Assembly: GCA_021816775.1 (NCBI GenBank)
Contig: JAKAXA010000004.1
Location: 1 to 64,000 of the forward strand
DNA: 64,000 nt
Reading direction: 5' to 3'
Source of the DNA: Pseudomonadota bacterium
GTDB lineage: Bacteria > Pseudomonadota > Gammaproteobacteria > Steroidobacterales > Steroidobacteraceae
Position 1 is the first letter of the stretch. Every line of letters starts with the position of its first letter. The position numbers and the translations under genes were made by a program. The notes beneath the pieces were generated by a model. That model was not told the origin of the DNA. It made no database searches and saw nothing but the letters and a program-made list of their open reading frames with translations. Below, piece by piece: positions 1-8,797 of the stretch.

Positions 1-1090
1 AGGTCCTTCCGGAGATCAAGCGCCGCCGCGCCCCGTGAGCAGGCCAAAAGGCCAGCAGTTCCCCCACCGTTGCACAGCTTGGGCGAACGGCAGAGAGAAA
101 TCCACGGGCCTCCGCCGCACGCTTTCCTACGAAACGCCCAATAAGCTTCCGAAAGGCCGCATCCGAACGCGCCTTGACAGTGCCTTCGGCCCCGCCGAAA
201 TGGGTCGGCAAATCGAAGGTGCGCAACGCTTGCCTGATGACAACGCACCAGCTTCCCCCGCCTCCACCCTTCAGCGCCCAGAACAGTTCCGGATCCTGGT
301 GCGCGTTGACGATGCGCACCTTGCCGTCAGCAGTGACCACCAGCGCTTCCACGAGATGGGCCGCCGCTGTGCCGAAACCTTTCGAGAAGCTGCCGAAGCC
401 ACCGCTTTGCACCAGCCCCGCCGTGCCGACCGTGGTGCACCACCGCCCTGTACGTAGCGCCCAGCAATCGCAGTCACCGCGTAATAGAGATCGATCCAGG
501 TCGCCCCGGCTCCAGCCGTTACCACGGGCACGGGCGCAACTTTGCCTTCACCACCCTGAGGGACGAATGCATCGTGCACCCTCACCGAATTCATCATGCG
601 CGTCCACACCAGCAGCGAGTCCGCTGCGTCGGAAGTGCCCTGATAGCTGTGTCCGCCGCCCTTAACCACCAGCCGCAAGCGCTTCTCGCGTGCGAAATCA
701 ACCGCCGCGGCCACGTCGGCGGCATTCCGCGCAACGACAGCGTAGGCGCTCGGTGCGGGGCGCCAAGCACCGAGCCATCCCGACACTTCGGTTCCTGCTG
801 GTTGATCGCCGAGATAGAAGGGATTGTGGATGTTTTTCTCGACATCGACGCAGGCTATGCCGTCCGGTACCCTCTCGCAGGCGGCGAACAGCGCATGTGG
901 CTTGATCAGATTTCCGCCTACCGCCGCTTTCAGCCGGGCCCACTCGACCGGCTTCGGCCACCCCGGGGTCGGACGGGCGCACGCGCTGCATGATTCTTCC
1001 CGCATGAGCGCGCGCGACCTCTGCGCATTGAGGCATTGCTGAATAGAGTGAAGCGGCTGCCAAGCCTTTGAGCAACTCTCGTCTGCGCAT
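1..1090 (-). pseudogene. FAD-linked oxidoreductase (PCMH/berberine-bridge type), frameshifted and cut by the window edge
   Basis: The start at 1090 gives a twin-arginine-like leader (MRRRELLKG) followed by a small hydrophobic stretch, so export is likely. The reading then passes through three frames. RVRPSDP in the first frame continues as GWPKPVEW in the second across a CCCCGGGG run near 961-968. The second frame carries the FAD-binding core (KGGGHSYQG, then YVQGGG) and breaks near 437-440. A third frame then continues with CTTVGTAGLVQSGG and FWALKGGGGSW, recognisable to about position 130. After that similarity fades, which suggests another lesion, and the gene leaves the window. Enzymes of this family oxidise sugars, alcohols or alkaloid-like substrates with a covalently held flavin; the substrate cannot be told here. 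Two independent one-base lesions make a pseudogene more likely than a sequencing error, but both lie in G/C runs, so assembly error remains possible. Confidence 0.75.
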
Positions 1091-1377
1091 GCACGCCTTC
1101 CCCTTGCAGTTCAGGGTGTTCAAAGGCCTCAACTTGAGGCAGCGGGCAAGAGCGTCGGCCAATGACCGTTATCGAGTCAATTGCCATACGAAGGCGAATG
1201 ACCGCTGGCCGGTTCCGGGCAGTGCCCCAATTGCGCACCGCCCCCGCATTCGGGGCTCGATAGCTCCACCACAGCGGACCCGTGAGGGCCAATCGCGCTC
1301 TCCTGCGTTCGATCAGTCAACCCGCAGCCTGATCTCCTCGACAAGCCGGCAAGTCACTGTTCCGCGGCCGCCCGAAC

Positions 1378-1740
1378 TCATTCACCCTCGGGCACATGAC
1401 GCGCGAGATCCATTGAGTCGTGGAGAATGCGCAGAACGTCGATCTGCCGGTTGGCAGGACGGGCGTCGACACGGAAAAGCACGAAGTGCCGCCCCCTTCG
1501 ACCATTGCGCGCGACATGCAGGGTGAATAGGTCTCTTCCGATCTGCGGTCGAGCCTTGATCCCGGGTTGTTCAGGGCCAGCGATCAATGCTTGGACAGCG
1601 GCAGAAAGAGTCTCAGAATAGATCTCCGCCTGAGCGTCTCCAAATTGGTCGAGAGTCCACAGCAGGATGGATGCAAAATCCGCCTCTGCGGTCCCGGCCA
1701 GCCGCACGGTCCATGTGCCCGCCTCTGCACTCACGAGCAT
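1378..1740 (-). CDS. parE: ParE/RelE-type toxin of a ParDE module
   Basis: This 120-residue protein has the layout of the RelE/ParE toxin superfamily: an N-terminal strand (TWTVRLAGTAEADF), two helices (LLWTLDQFG, ETLSAAVQAL) and a C-terminal sheet ending RRGRHFVLFRVD then IDVLRILHDSMD. ParE toxins poison DNA gyrase, while RelE relatives cut mRNA. The pairing with a ParD-type antitoxin favours the gyrase group, but the target is inferred. It begins 2 nt after the antitoxin stop, so the two are translated together. The tail DLARHVPEGE is slightly longer than the compact family core. About 290 nt between this gene and the oxidoreductase remnant hold no gene I can support. Confidence 0.85.
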   Translation of the reverse strand: MLVSAEAGTWTVRLAGTAEADFASILLWTLDQFGDAQAEIYSETLSAAVQALIAGPEQPGIKARPQIGRDLFTLHVARNGRRGRHFVLFRVDARPANRQIDVLRILHDSMDLARHVPEGE

Positions 1741-1742
1741 CC

Positions 1743-2033
1743 CTATCGGGCTGGTTTCTTCGCCAGAGCACGATCTCGAACAGATCCGAGGTGGCGACCA
1801 AGATCTGCCGCGCTTTTGAATGTCCGATAACGGCCATTCTCGATGTCGGCTATGCCGATACGGGCAGCTTCCCGCAGAGCTTTCACACGAGCCCTGGCGT
1901 CCTCCTCCTTGTCCTCGACCAGGCGGAGACCTTCCCGCATCACTTCGCTGGCGTTCTGATAGCGCCCCTCCCTCACAAGGCGCTCCACAAGCTCAGCCTG
2001 ATGCTCTGTAAGAACGACGTTGCGCGTCGGCAT
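1743..2033 (-). CDS. parD: ParD-type antitoxin (ribbon-helix-helix)
   Basis: The chosen ATG at 2033 is preceded by GAGGAAG at good spacing and gives MPTRNVVLTEHQAELVERLV, the typical start of type II ParD antitoxins. A longer frame from 2066 would add only junk residues. The N-terminal part forms the ribbon-helix-helix DNA-binding dimer (NVVLTEHQ, then GRYQNASEVMREGLRLVE). The C-terminal half (AARIGIADIENGRYRTF) is the disordered or helical segment that wraps the toxin. It probably represses its own promoter, since an inverted repeat lies about 30 nt upstream. It is the first gene of the two-gene module. Confidence 0.88.
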   Translation of the reverse strand: MPTRNVVLTEHQAELVERLVREGRYQNASEVMREGLRLVEDKEEDARARVKALREAARIGIADIENGRYRTFKSAADLGRHLGSVRDRALAKKPAR

Positions 2034-2062
2034 GCTCGCTTCCTCGAGATTGCATTGAGTTG

Positions 2063-2073
2063 GCATATTATGC
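2063..2073. promoter_or_regulatory. Candidate ParD operator
   Basis: GCATA and TATGC flank a single T, forming an 11-nt inverted repeat in an AT-rich patch about 30 nt upstream of parD. On the minus strand the same bases contain CATAAT, which could serve as a -10 element. ParD antitoxins usually bind such repeats over their own promoter. Its use here is inferred from position and symmetry only. Confidence 0.4.
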
Positions 2074-2076
2074 TAT

Positions 2077-2279
2077 GAGTGCGGGCAGCTCAATCCGCGA
2101 GCGACCTTCCCGTTCATCCAGTTGCTGGACGCTATCTATGTCAGCGCGTATCAGGCCGTCTCACCGCAGCGCACGATTTCCGGGATCGCCTTTGGGGGTA
2201 ACTGCGCGGCGATCCGCAAAAACAGGCCGGGATTCAGAAGTTTATGCAGCAGTTCGAATCCAACCCGGGGAACCAATAA
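2077..2279 (+). pseudogene. Unrecognised gene remnant with a -1 frame break
   Basis: One frame reads sensibly from about 2077 (ECGQLNPRATFPFIQLLDAI, then YVSAYQAVSPQRTISGIAFG). After CGC-AAA-AAC near 2223 the sense continues one base back as QAGIQKFMQQFESNPGNQ and a TAA at 2277-2279. The joined peptide has normal amino-acid composition, unlike the Arg/Pro-rich false frames of this GC-rich DNA. No start codon or ribosome site is visible, so it is read as the tail of a decayed gene. I do not recognise the family. Confidence 0.35.
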
Positions 2280-2641
2280 ATGAATCGGTTACCACTCACT
2301 CGCGCGGCCCCACCCCACAATCGTGCGCCCGCCGTGGCGCAGTCTCCTGCCCCTTCCGCCCCTGTCTCCTGGGACATCACCGCCCAGGCGCCGCGCGCCC
2401 GCGAGGTCCTTGTCCCCTCACGCTCTGTGCACAGGCCGGCATCGATGTGAAGCATTCCCTCTACTGGCTGTTCCAGGCGCCGGTTCTCCGGCAGATGAGC
2501 AGGACCCGCGCAGAAGAATCCCCGCGTCGCTCGCCGCTGCGGCTGCCGCACGGCGGCGCGCCATCGGCAACCGGTTGTTGCGCGCTCAATGGCAAGCGGC
2601 CAAACTGGCTTGATCGCCGCCGCAGGCGCGTTCGCTTTCCC
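2280..2641. other. Stretch without a supported gene
   Basis: There are short readable pieces on the plus strand: a 57-codon frame from the ATG at 2280, and AGIDVKHSLYWLFQAPVLRQ near 2436-2500 in another frame. They may be further debris of the same decayed locus. None has a convincing start, ribosome site and full length. Confidence 0.4.
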
Positions 2642-3181
2642 ATGCCGATCGTGAATCGCAATGTATATGAGGAGCGGGTCAACGCCTTATTGCGCGCGTT
2701 GGGGATCTCCCCCGGGGGTCTCAAGGCCCGATCACTGCTGCTTTGTGAGGAAGCCCAGGACTTGATCGTGGCTGAGATTGACGGGCACGGCCGCGAACAC
2801 CGGCTGGCACCGGCAGCCGCGGCGGCATGGCGAGCCATGAAGACGGCCGCATCCTCGCAGGACGTGTTGCTGCAGATCGCTTCGGCGTTCCGCTCCGTCG
2901 ATCGGCAGGTCCAGATCATTCGCTCGAAACTCGAGGCCGGCGTCCCGCTCGAGCAGATTCTCATGCTCAGCGCCCCGCCGGGTTACAGCGAGCATCACAG
3001 TGGAAGGGCGGTCGATATCACCACTGCGGGCGTGCGCACGCTGGAACAGGAGTTCGAGAATAGCGCCGCGTTTCGCTGGCTCTGTGAAAATGCCCATTCA
3101 TTCCGGTATTTCTTATCCTACCCGCGCAACAACCCCCAGGGCTATGCATACGAACCCTGGCACTGGTGTTTTCAGCACTGA
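2642..3181 (+). CDS. VanY-type D-alanyl-D-alanine carboxypeptidase (peptidase M15B)
   Basis: This 179-residue zinc peptidase cuts D-Ala from peptidoglycan peptides or related substrates. The M15 signature SxHxxGxAxD is present at residues 116-125 (zinc ligands His118 and Asp125). The catalytic Glu and third zinc ligand are in EPWHW (Glu171, His174). SAFRSVDRQ at 81-89 matches the substrate-side motif of the family. No signal peptide is visible from the chosen ATG. The frame is open further upstream but turns Arg/Pro-rich, so the start at MPIVNRN fits the coding character best. A cytoplasmic or recycling role is therefore possible. It stands alone next to decayed DNA. Confidence 0.85.
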   Translation: MPIVNRNVYEERVNALLRALGISPGGLKARSLLLCEEAQDLIVAEIDGHGREHRLAPAAAAAWRAMKTAASSQDVLLQIASAFRSVDRQVQIIRSKLEAGVPLEQILMLSAPPGYSEHHSGRAVDITTAGVRTLEQEFENSAAFRWLCENAHSFRYFLSYPRNNPQGYAYEPWHWCFQH

Positions 3182-3372
3182 CCGGCACCGCGGGGAGGTC
3201 CACGATCATCCGTGGCGGCACCGCCGATCGGGTAACGCGGCTGCCGGCGCACTGATTCCAGCGGACGTTGTCGGGGGCGACGCCGGCAGGATATCAACTG
3301 GCAGTCCGGGAAGAAGACACCTCGGCTCTCGTCACGCCACCTGCGTCGCTGTTCTGATCGGATCTCTCGAAA

Positions 3373-5151
3373 TCAACATACCGTCATGATGCGAGCGCGG
3401 TCCCGCTCGAGCTGTGCGGCGCGAGCGCGCACGCGCAATAAGTCGCGCCTCGCGACCAGACCCACCAGTCTGCCCGTACCACGATCGACGATCGGCACAC
3501 GGCCGACATCGGCCGCCACCATTCGATCCGCGAGCTCGCCCACCCGCTCATCCGGGTAGCCGACGAACACGTCCCGCGAGTTGAGCCGGTCCGACAACGT
3601 CTCCCCGTTTTGCCAGCCCTCGCGCGACCAGCGCAGGACATCAGACCTCGCGACCATTCCGGCCACATGCCCTGTATCGTCGACGACGGGGTAGCTTCTG
3701 TGGCGCTTGACGCCAGGCTCATCGTCGAAGAATACGAGCGTATCCTCTGTCGACATGCTCGCGAGCAGCGTATGCGGCGGGTGCGCCATGATCTCACTTA
3801 CGCGCATCACCTCGAATGGATCGACGGTGTATTCGCACGTCAGATGACGGCCGCGGCGGGCAAGCCGCTCCGTCAGTATGGAACGGCGCATCAGCAGCAC
3901 GGTGACGGCGAACGATGCACCACAGGCGATGATGACAGCCGGCATCACTCGCAGGTCTCCGGTCAGCTCGACTGCGAAAATGGTCGCCGTCAGCGGACAG
4001 CGCAGGGTTCCTCCCAGTACCGCCGCCATCGCGACCAGTGCCCAGAAGCCGGGGTCGCCAAATGGCAGAACGTGAGCCTCGAGCACGCCGATCGCGCCGC
4101 CCATCATCAGCAGCGGCGCCAAAGTTCCCCCCGATGTGCCCGAGGCGAGCGCGACGACCCAGATGATCGATTTCACGATGAGCAGCGCGATCGCCGCATG
4201 CAGCACGAGCGCACCGTTGATCAACGCCTGAATGTTGTCGTATCCGACCCCGAGAGCCGCCGGATCGAACAGTCCGCCGATGCCGACGACGATGCCGCCG
4301 ATTGCAGGCCACCACATCCAATGGATAGGAAGCTTCTCGTACAGCTCCTCGAACCAATAGAGCGCACCTGTGGTAATGACTGACTGAAGGCCGGCGATGA
4401 CACCCACGCCTGCGCACAACGCCAGACCCCACCACGGCATCGCAGGCGCACCGGAGTGCGCAAACAGCGGCCAGGCGCCCACCAGCCACGGTCGCCACGC
4501 GATGGCGACGATTGCCGAAACTACCACCGGTACAAAACTGCGCGGCTTCCATTCGAAGAGCATCACCTCGATGGCAAGCAAGACGGCCGCGACCGGCGTG
4601 CCGAAGATCGCAGTCATGCCCGCGGCGGCACCGGCGGCGAGTAGCGTCTTGCGCTCTGCTGAACTCAGGGTGAAGAACTGCGCGAACAGCGAGCCCAGCG
4701 CACCGCCGGTCATGATGATTGGGCCTTCGGCGCCGAAGGGTCCGCCGGTGCCGATCGCGATCGCAGAGGACAGCGGCTTCCACAGCGCCACCCTCGGTTG
4801 GATGCGGCTCTGCCCGATCAGGATCGCTTCCAGAGCCTCGGGAATACCATGTCCCCGGATCTTGTCCGTGCCGTAGCGACCGATGACGCCGACAACGAGC
4901 CCGCCGACGACCGGTATGAGGATCGAACTCGGCGTGAGCTTCGCGTGGCTCAGGTAGGTCATCGTCGTGGAGATAACGTGGTAGTACGCGAAGTTCGTGA
5001 CGAGCGCAATCAATTTCAGCAGCACCCATGCGGCCCATGCGCCGAAACTGCCCGTGACGAGCGCCATTGCGCAAAGCATTAACAGCCGCCGGTCGGCCGT
5101 GAAATCGCGTAGGGTGTCGCGCACCCCGCGGGTGGAAGGGGAACTCTTCAT
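3373..5151 (-). CDS. ClC-family chloride channel/transporter with C-terminal CBS pair
   Basis: This 592-residue protein has a hydrophobic ClC core (about residues 20-425) followed by two CBS domains (about 445-500 and 520-575) that usually bind adenine nucleotides. The gating glutamate motif is present as GAEGP (Glu142). The first chloride-site motif is GHGIPE (100-105) instead of GSGIP, so the central Ser is His101. By gap-free alignment from AAAG onward to E. coli ClcA, the internal proton glutamate (Glu203) falls on Val196 of AIEVM. The third motif is GGTLAP. Val at that position is typical of channel-type ClC proteins. A channel or a non-canonical exchanger is thus more likely than a ClcA-like 2:1 chloride/proton antiporter, but this is inference. 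The gene is monocistronic. Confidence 0.9.
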   Translation of the reverse strand: MKSSPSTRGVRDTLRDFTADRRLLMLCAMALVTGSFGAWAAWVLLKLIALVTNFAYYHVISTTMTYLSHAKLTPSSILIPVVGGLVVGVIGRYGTDKIRGHGIPEALEAILIGQSRIQPRVALWKPLSSAIAIGTGGPFGAEGPIIMTGGALGSLFAQFFTLSSAERKTLLAAGAAAGMTAIFGTPVAAVLLAIEVMLFEWKPRSFVPVVVSAIVAIAWRPWLVGAWPLFAHSGAPAMPWWGLALCAGVGVIAGLQSVITTGALYWFEELYEKLPIHWMWWPAIGGIVVGIGGLFDPAALGVGYDNIQALINGALVLHAAIALLIVKSIIWVVALASGTSGGTLAPLLMMGGAIGVLEAHVLPFGDPGFWALVAMAAVLGGTLRCPLTATIFAVELTGDLRVMPAVIIACGASFAVTVLLMRRSILTERLARRGRHLTCEYTVDPFEVMRVSEIMAHPPHTLLASMSTEDTLVFFDDEPGVKRHRSYPVVDDTGHVAGMVARSDVLRWSREGWQNGETLSDRLNSRDVFVGYPDERVGELADRMVAADVGRVPIVDRGTGRLVGLVARRDLLRVRARAAQLERDRARIMTVC

Positions 5152-5298
5152 GATTCTCCGATGACAGGGCGAAGGCAGCGAACGTGCGCTGTATATCGTA
5201 CGGCGATATTATTCGCCACGATGGATTTGATGTCCACAATCTCCAAACCGCCGCGGCCGCCGGCTTCACGTCCCCATGCACTTGCCCCGCACCACGAC

Positions 5299-5513
5299 GA
5301 GTTTCCGGCGCAATCCCGTCATCGGCAGACACGGTATTCGGCATTGCGCGAGCAGACAGAGAACAAGCCGGCTCTGGCGCCACGTCAACATCAGGCATTG
5401 CTCACCATCAAGGGCTGTCCGGCGGCGGGGATGTGTCCCGCGGCGATCTGGCGGGACGAGTCGGCATCCGTCACCTCGGCGCGGTCGGTCTCGTCGAGCG
5501 GCGGGTGAGCTGA
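5299..5513 (+). pseudogene. MarR-family regulator remnant
   Basis: The frame EFPAQSRHRQTRYSALREQ leads into LAPRQHQALLTIKGCP. After a frame change near 5435 it continues as RGDLAGRVGIRHLGAVGLVE and stops at 5511-5513. Both halves line up with the intact MarR protein at 51546-51998, which reads LAPRQHQALLAIKGSPGG then GDLAARLIIRHHSAVELVDR. The wing and C-terminal helices are missing. It is therefore the broken middle of a MarR gene, with its winged helix cut short by a premature stop. Confidence 0.7.
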
Positions 5514-5858
5514 GGCTATCTCAGCCGACGCGAGCACCGGCATGATCGGCGAAGGAGGCTGCTTGCCCTCAGCGCTTCAGGTGAGCCGGTTCCGGCCCAT
5601 CGGTCAGCGACGCACAGCCAGGCGCTGCGGCGCGTCGCGGAGTCGGGTCGATAAATCAAAGTTCCAAGACCGCTTGTAGCGCCCGCGAACAACCCGGATC
5701 GATCGCGAGAGAGTCGATACCGCAGAGGCTCAACGGCAGCCACTGTCGGCGCGGGCAGCAGCCGATCTTTGGCACCCGCGGTCACATGCCTTGGCATTGC
5801 CGCGGTTGAGCGGCAGGTATACTCCCGCCGATTCACAGCAGCGCGAGAGTACAGCCGG
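5514..5858. other. Intergenic stretch upstream of the decarboxylase
   Basis: No gene is supported in these 345 nt. It probably carries the promoter of the PLP decarboxylase, but no clear -35/-10 pair or operator stands out. Confidence 0.5.
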
Positions 5859-7328
5859 ATGGATAGCACTGATGACATCATCGGCCGGGTCCGCGACCTG
5901 CAGCGCGCGGCATCGCCCCTCGAGCCGGACGCGCCGTCGCGGCAAGCCCTCTTTGAGGCCGTGGGCGCCCATGCCGAGGACTTTCTGAAGCGGCTAGAGA
6001 CGGCCCGCGCTTTCGAGTGCGACCCCGGTCCCGCGGCGGAAATGGCTCGACGGCGGCCCGCCGAAGGGCCGGGAGCTCTGGATGAGCTCCTGCGCCTGTT
6101 CCGGGTGAGCGTGGAGGACACGGGTGTCAAGGCCGCTTCGGGCGGACACGTGGCCTATATACCCGGCGGAGGCCTGTACACCGCAGCGCTCGGCGACTTT
6201 CTGGCCGCGGTGACGAATGAGTACGCCGGAGTCCGCTTCGCCGGTCCCGGCGCGGTGGAAATGGAGAATCTGCTGCTGCGCTGGATGGCCGACCTGGTCG
6301 GCTACCCTGCCGGCGCGCAGGGTAACCTCGCCTCCGGCGGGAGCATCTCGAACCTCATTGCAATGGTCACGGCTCGCGAGGCGCACGGTCTGCGCTGCGC
6401 CGACGTTCCAAAGGCGGTCGTCTATCTCACTGGCCAGGCGCACCACTCTCTTGAAAAGGCCCTGCGCATCGCCGGACTCGGCGAGTGCGTACTGCATCGG
6501 GTGCCCACCGACACGTGCCAGCGCATGGCTCCAGCGGCTTTGCAGGAGGCCATTACCCGCGACCGGTCATCGGGGCTGCGCCCGTGGCTGGTGCTGGCCG
6601 CGGCGGGCAGCACCGATGTCGGCGCGATTGATCCTCTGGAACAAATCGGGAAAATTGCAGCGGCCGAGCGGCTGTGGTTCCACATCGACGCAGCGTACGG
6701 CGGCTTCTTCGTGCTTTGTCCGCAGGGGCGCGAGCGCCTGCGCGGACTGGAACTCTCGGACTCACTCGTCATGGACCCTCACAAGAGCCTCTTTCTCCCC
6801 TACGGACTCGGGGCCGTGCTCATCAGGGACGGTGCGACGTTAGCTCGTGCCCATCAGTACCGGGCGGACTACATGCAGGACGCCGTCGCGGACTCACCGG
6901 CGCCGGACTCGCCCGCCGACCTCTCGCCCGAGCTCAGCAAGCATTTCCGCGGCCCGAGGCTCTGGCTGCCCCTGCTGCTGCACGGCCTCGCACCCTTCCG
7001 GGCGTGCCTGGAGGAGAAGCTCCTGCTCACCCGGTATTTCCACGAACGGGTGCGCGTCCTGGGCTTCGAGGTTGGTCCGGAGCCCGAACTCACGGTGAGC
7101 ACGTATCGGTGGGTGCCGAAGCACGGCGATCCCGACGCGTTCAATGCCGCTCTGGTGCGCGCCATCCACCGGGACGGGCGCGTCTTCGTGTCCTCCACCC
7201 GCATCGGCGGGCATATTTTCTTGCGTCTTGCGGTGCTGCACTTCCGGACGCACCTGGAAACCATCGATCTGACGCTGCAGGTGCTGGCCGAGAAGGTGGC
7301 GCAGCTGGAGAGCGCCGGCGCCAACTGA
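5859..7328 (+). CDS. PLP-dependent group II amino-acid decarboxylase
   Basis: The protein has 489 residues from the ATG at 5859; an earlier GTG/ATG would add 30 residues of poor coding character. It belongs to the aromatic-L-amino-acid/glutamate decarboxylase family (fold type I). The cofactor lysine is Lys309 in MDPHKSLFLPYG. The stacking histidine is at AHHS (195-196) and the PLP-nitrogen aspartate is Asp277 in HIDAAYGG. NLASGGSISNL at 156-166 is the phosphate-side loop. It probably turns an amino acid into an amine plus carbon dioxide in the cytoplasm. The substrate cannot be read from the sequence; length and motifs fit aromatic or acidic amino acids. It stands alone, with the TIR protein gene 212 nt downstream on the same strand. 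Confidence 0.88.
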   Translation: MDSTDDIIGRVRDLQRAASPLEPDAPSRQALFEAVGAHAEDFLKRLETARAFECDPGPAAEMARRRPAEGPGALDELLRLFRVSVEDTGVKAASGGHVAYIPGGGLYTAALGDFLAAVTNEYAGVRFAGPGAVEMENLLLRWMADLVGYPAGAQGNLASGGSISNLIAMVTAREAHGLRCADVPKAVVYLTGQAHHSLEKALRIAGLGECVLHRVPTDTCQRMAPAALQEAITRDRSSGLRPWLVLAAAGSTDVGAIDPLEQIGKIAAAERLWFHIDAAYGGFFVLCPQGRERLRGLELSDSLVMDPHKSLFLPYGLGAVLIRDGATLARAHQYRADYMQDAVADSPAPDSPADLSPELSKHFRGPRLWLPLLLHGLAPFRACLEEKLLLTRYFHERVRVLGFEVGPEPELTVSTYRWVPKHGDPDAFNAALVRAIHRDGRVFVSSTRIGGHIFLRLAVLHFRTHLETIDLTLQVLAEKVAQLESAGAN

Positions 7329-7540
7329 CCGGGCGCTTGCGCGCGGCAAAGGCATCTGCCTCGCCGCGCTGAGTACGCCAGCCCTTACCGTGGCGGGATT
7401 GCCCATTTTGTGCCTGCCCGCGACGCCGACCGTGCCTCAGGGCGCTCGGCCTGCTATCCTCCGGCAGCCAACTCGATGAAAAACGAGCCGCAACGAGACC
7501 GGAGCGCGCCCGCCGGCGCCGCCTGAGCCAATCACGCCAG

Positions 7541-8797
7541 ATGTCCGCTGACGTCCCCCAGACTGCTGATCGCCCGTGTCCCACGGTATTCCTGAGCTAC
7601 GCCAAGGAAGACCGGGCGGCGGTGCAGCGCATCCGCGACACCCTTGCGCGATTTGGCCTCGAGGCGTGGTACGACGAGAGCGATCTGCTGGGCGGGGACG
7701 CGTGGGACCAGAAGATTCGCCGGCAGATCCGCGACTGCGACTTGTTCATGCCGGTCATCTCGGCGAACACCGAAGCGCGGCGCGAAGGCTATTTCCGCAG
7801 AGAATGGCGCTTCGCCGTCGAGCGCACGCTCGACATGACCGACGATACCGTATTTCTGGTGCCCGTCGTCCTGGATGACACCGCCGAGGCCCATGCGCGC
7901 GTTCCGGATAAGTTTCGCGCGGTGCAATGGACCCGGCTCCCCGGTGGGCAGCCCAACGCAGCACTCGAGGCGCTCTGCCGCCGTCTTGTCTCGGGTGAAG
8001 CGGAGGCTCCGCCCGTCCAAAGACCTGAAACGCGCACTCGAACCCGGCACCGCGTACCGCCACCGCGTCGCGAATTCCCCGTATTCCCGCGCGAGGAACC
8101 CGGCCAGAGGGCACGCTTCTCGGCGCAGGTCGTGCTATGGACGCTCCAATCGATATGGGTCGGCTTCCAGCGCTTTCCGAAGTGGGTGAGGGTCATTGTT
8201 TACTTTTGGATCGCAGTCTTGGTTCTGCAATGGAGTACTGCCTCTCAGCACCATGAGACTCGACCGCTCTCATCGGCCCAGGTCAAGAACATCGCACAGC
8301 TCGAGCGGCTCGCGCTGGCTTTGAAGAACGGCTCCAGCACCGCCTCTGCGGCCAAGGCTGCAAAGCCGATCGCCAAGATCGCGAATCCGGCCGCTGCGGC
8401 GGCATCGGTTGCCACCAATGCCCGACCTTCGGCGCTGGTCATCCCGTTCTCGGCGCCGCCCGATGACGGCCACGCGCAGAAGTTGGCTGCGACCGTGTTC
8501 GCGAAGGTGTACGGCCGGCTGATCGCCACGCGGCACGGGCACATCGCGCTGAGTGCCGCGCCCCTGCCGACTCTCCACGCAACCGCTGCTGAAGCGCGCG
8601 GACGCGCAGAACATTCGAATTACGTTCTCTATGGCGGCGTCCGTGGCCGCCCGTCCAAGCTGATTTTGACGATTAGAATCATCTCGGTGGCCAACGGCTC
8701 GGTGTTGTGGTCGAAAGAGTACCCCATGGCGGGAGCGAACCCGGCACAGATCGCCTCCGAGACGGTCGCCAAATTGCCAAAACTCCACAGCGACTGA
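7541..8797 (+). CDS. Membrane-anchored TIR-domain protein with C-terminal FlgO/TolB-N-like domain
   Basis: The 418-residue protein opens with a TIR domain (about 14-150): VFLSYAKEDRAAVQRI forms the first strand and helix, WYDESDLLGGDAW the BB-loop region, and FRREWRFAVER holds the Glu expected at the NADase site. A basic, Pro-rich linker follows. One membrane segment lies at about 212-230 (VRVIVYFWIAVLVLQW), then an Ala/Lys-rich spacer. The C-terminal domain (about 290-415) reads ALVIPF and YVLYGGVRG with LTIRIISVANGSVLWSKEYP, the pattern seen in domains that follow adenylate cyclases and in FlgO-like proteins. The TIR end should face the cytoplasm and the C-terminal domain the periplasm. Bacterial TIR domains often cleave NAD in defence or signalling. 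No defence partner gene is adjacent, so the role is open. Confidence 0.8.
   Translation: MSADVPQTADRPCPTVFLSYAKEDRAAVQRIRDTLARFGLEAWYDESDLLGGDAWDQKIRRQIRDCDLFMPVISANTEARREGYFRREWRFAVERTLDMTDDTVFLVPVVLDDTAEAHARVPDKFRAVQWTRLPGGQPNAALEALCRRLVSGEAEAPPVQRPETRTRTRHRVPPPRREFPVFPREEPGQRARFSAQVVLWTLQSIWVGFQRFPKWVRVIVYFWIAVLVLQWSTASQHHETRPLSSAQVKNIAQLERLALALKNGSSTASAAKAAKPIAKIANPAAAAASVATNARPSALVIPFSAPPDDGHAQKLAATVFAKVYGRLIATRHGHIALSAAPLPTLHATAAEARGRAEHSNYVLYGGVRGRPSKLILTIRIISVANGSVLWSKEYPMAGANPAQIASETVAKLPKLHSD

Noticed and set aside
2215-2225. C-AAA-AAC as a programmed -1 frameshift site
   Set aside because: The heptamer does not allow good re-pairing of both tRNAs, there is no clear downstream structure, and the frame has no start. 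Gene decay is simpler.
2245-2270. TTCGAATCC resembling a tRNA T-arm
   Set aside because: The bases around it do not form the 5-bp T stem, and no acceptor or anticodon arm can be drawn. The same bases read sensibly as protein (FESNPGN).
7541-8797. TIR gene as part of an anti-phage defence island
   Set aside because: No other defence gene, integrase or toxin sits next to it. ParDE is 5.5 kb away in unrelated surroundings.
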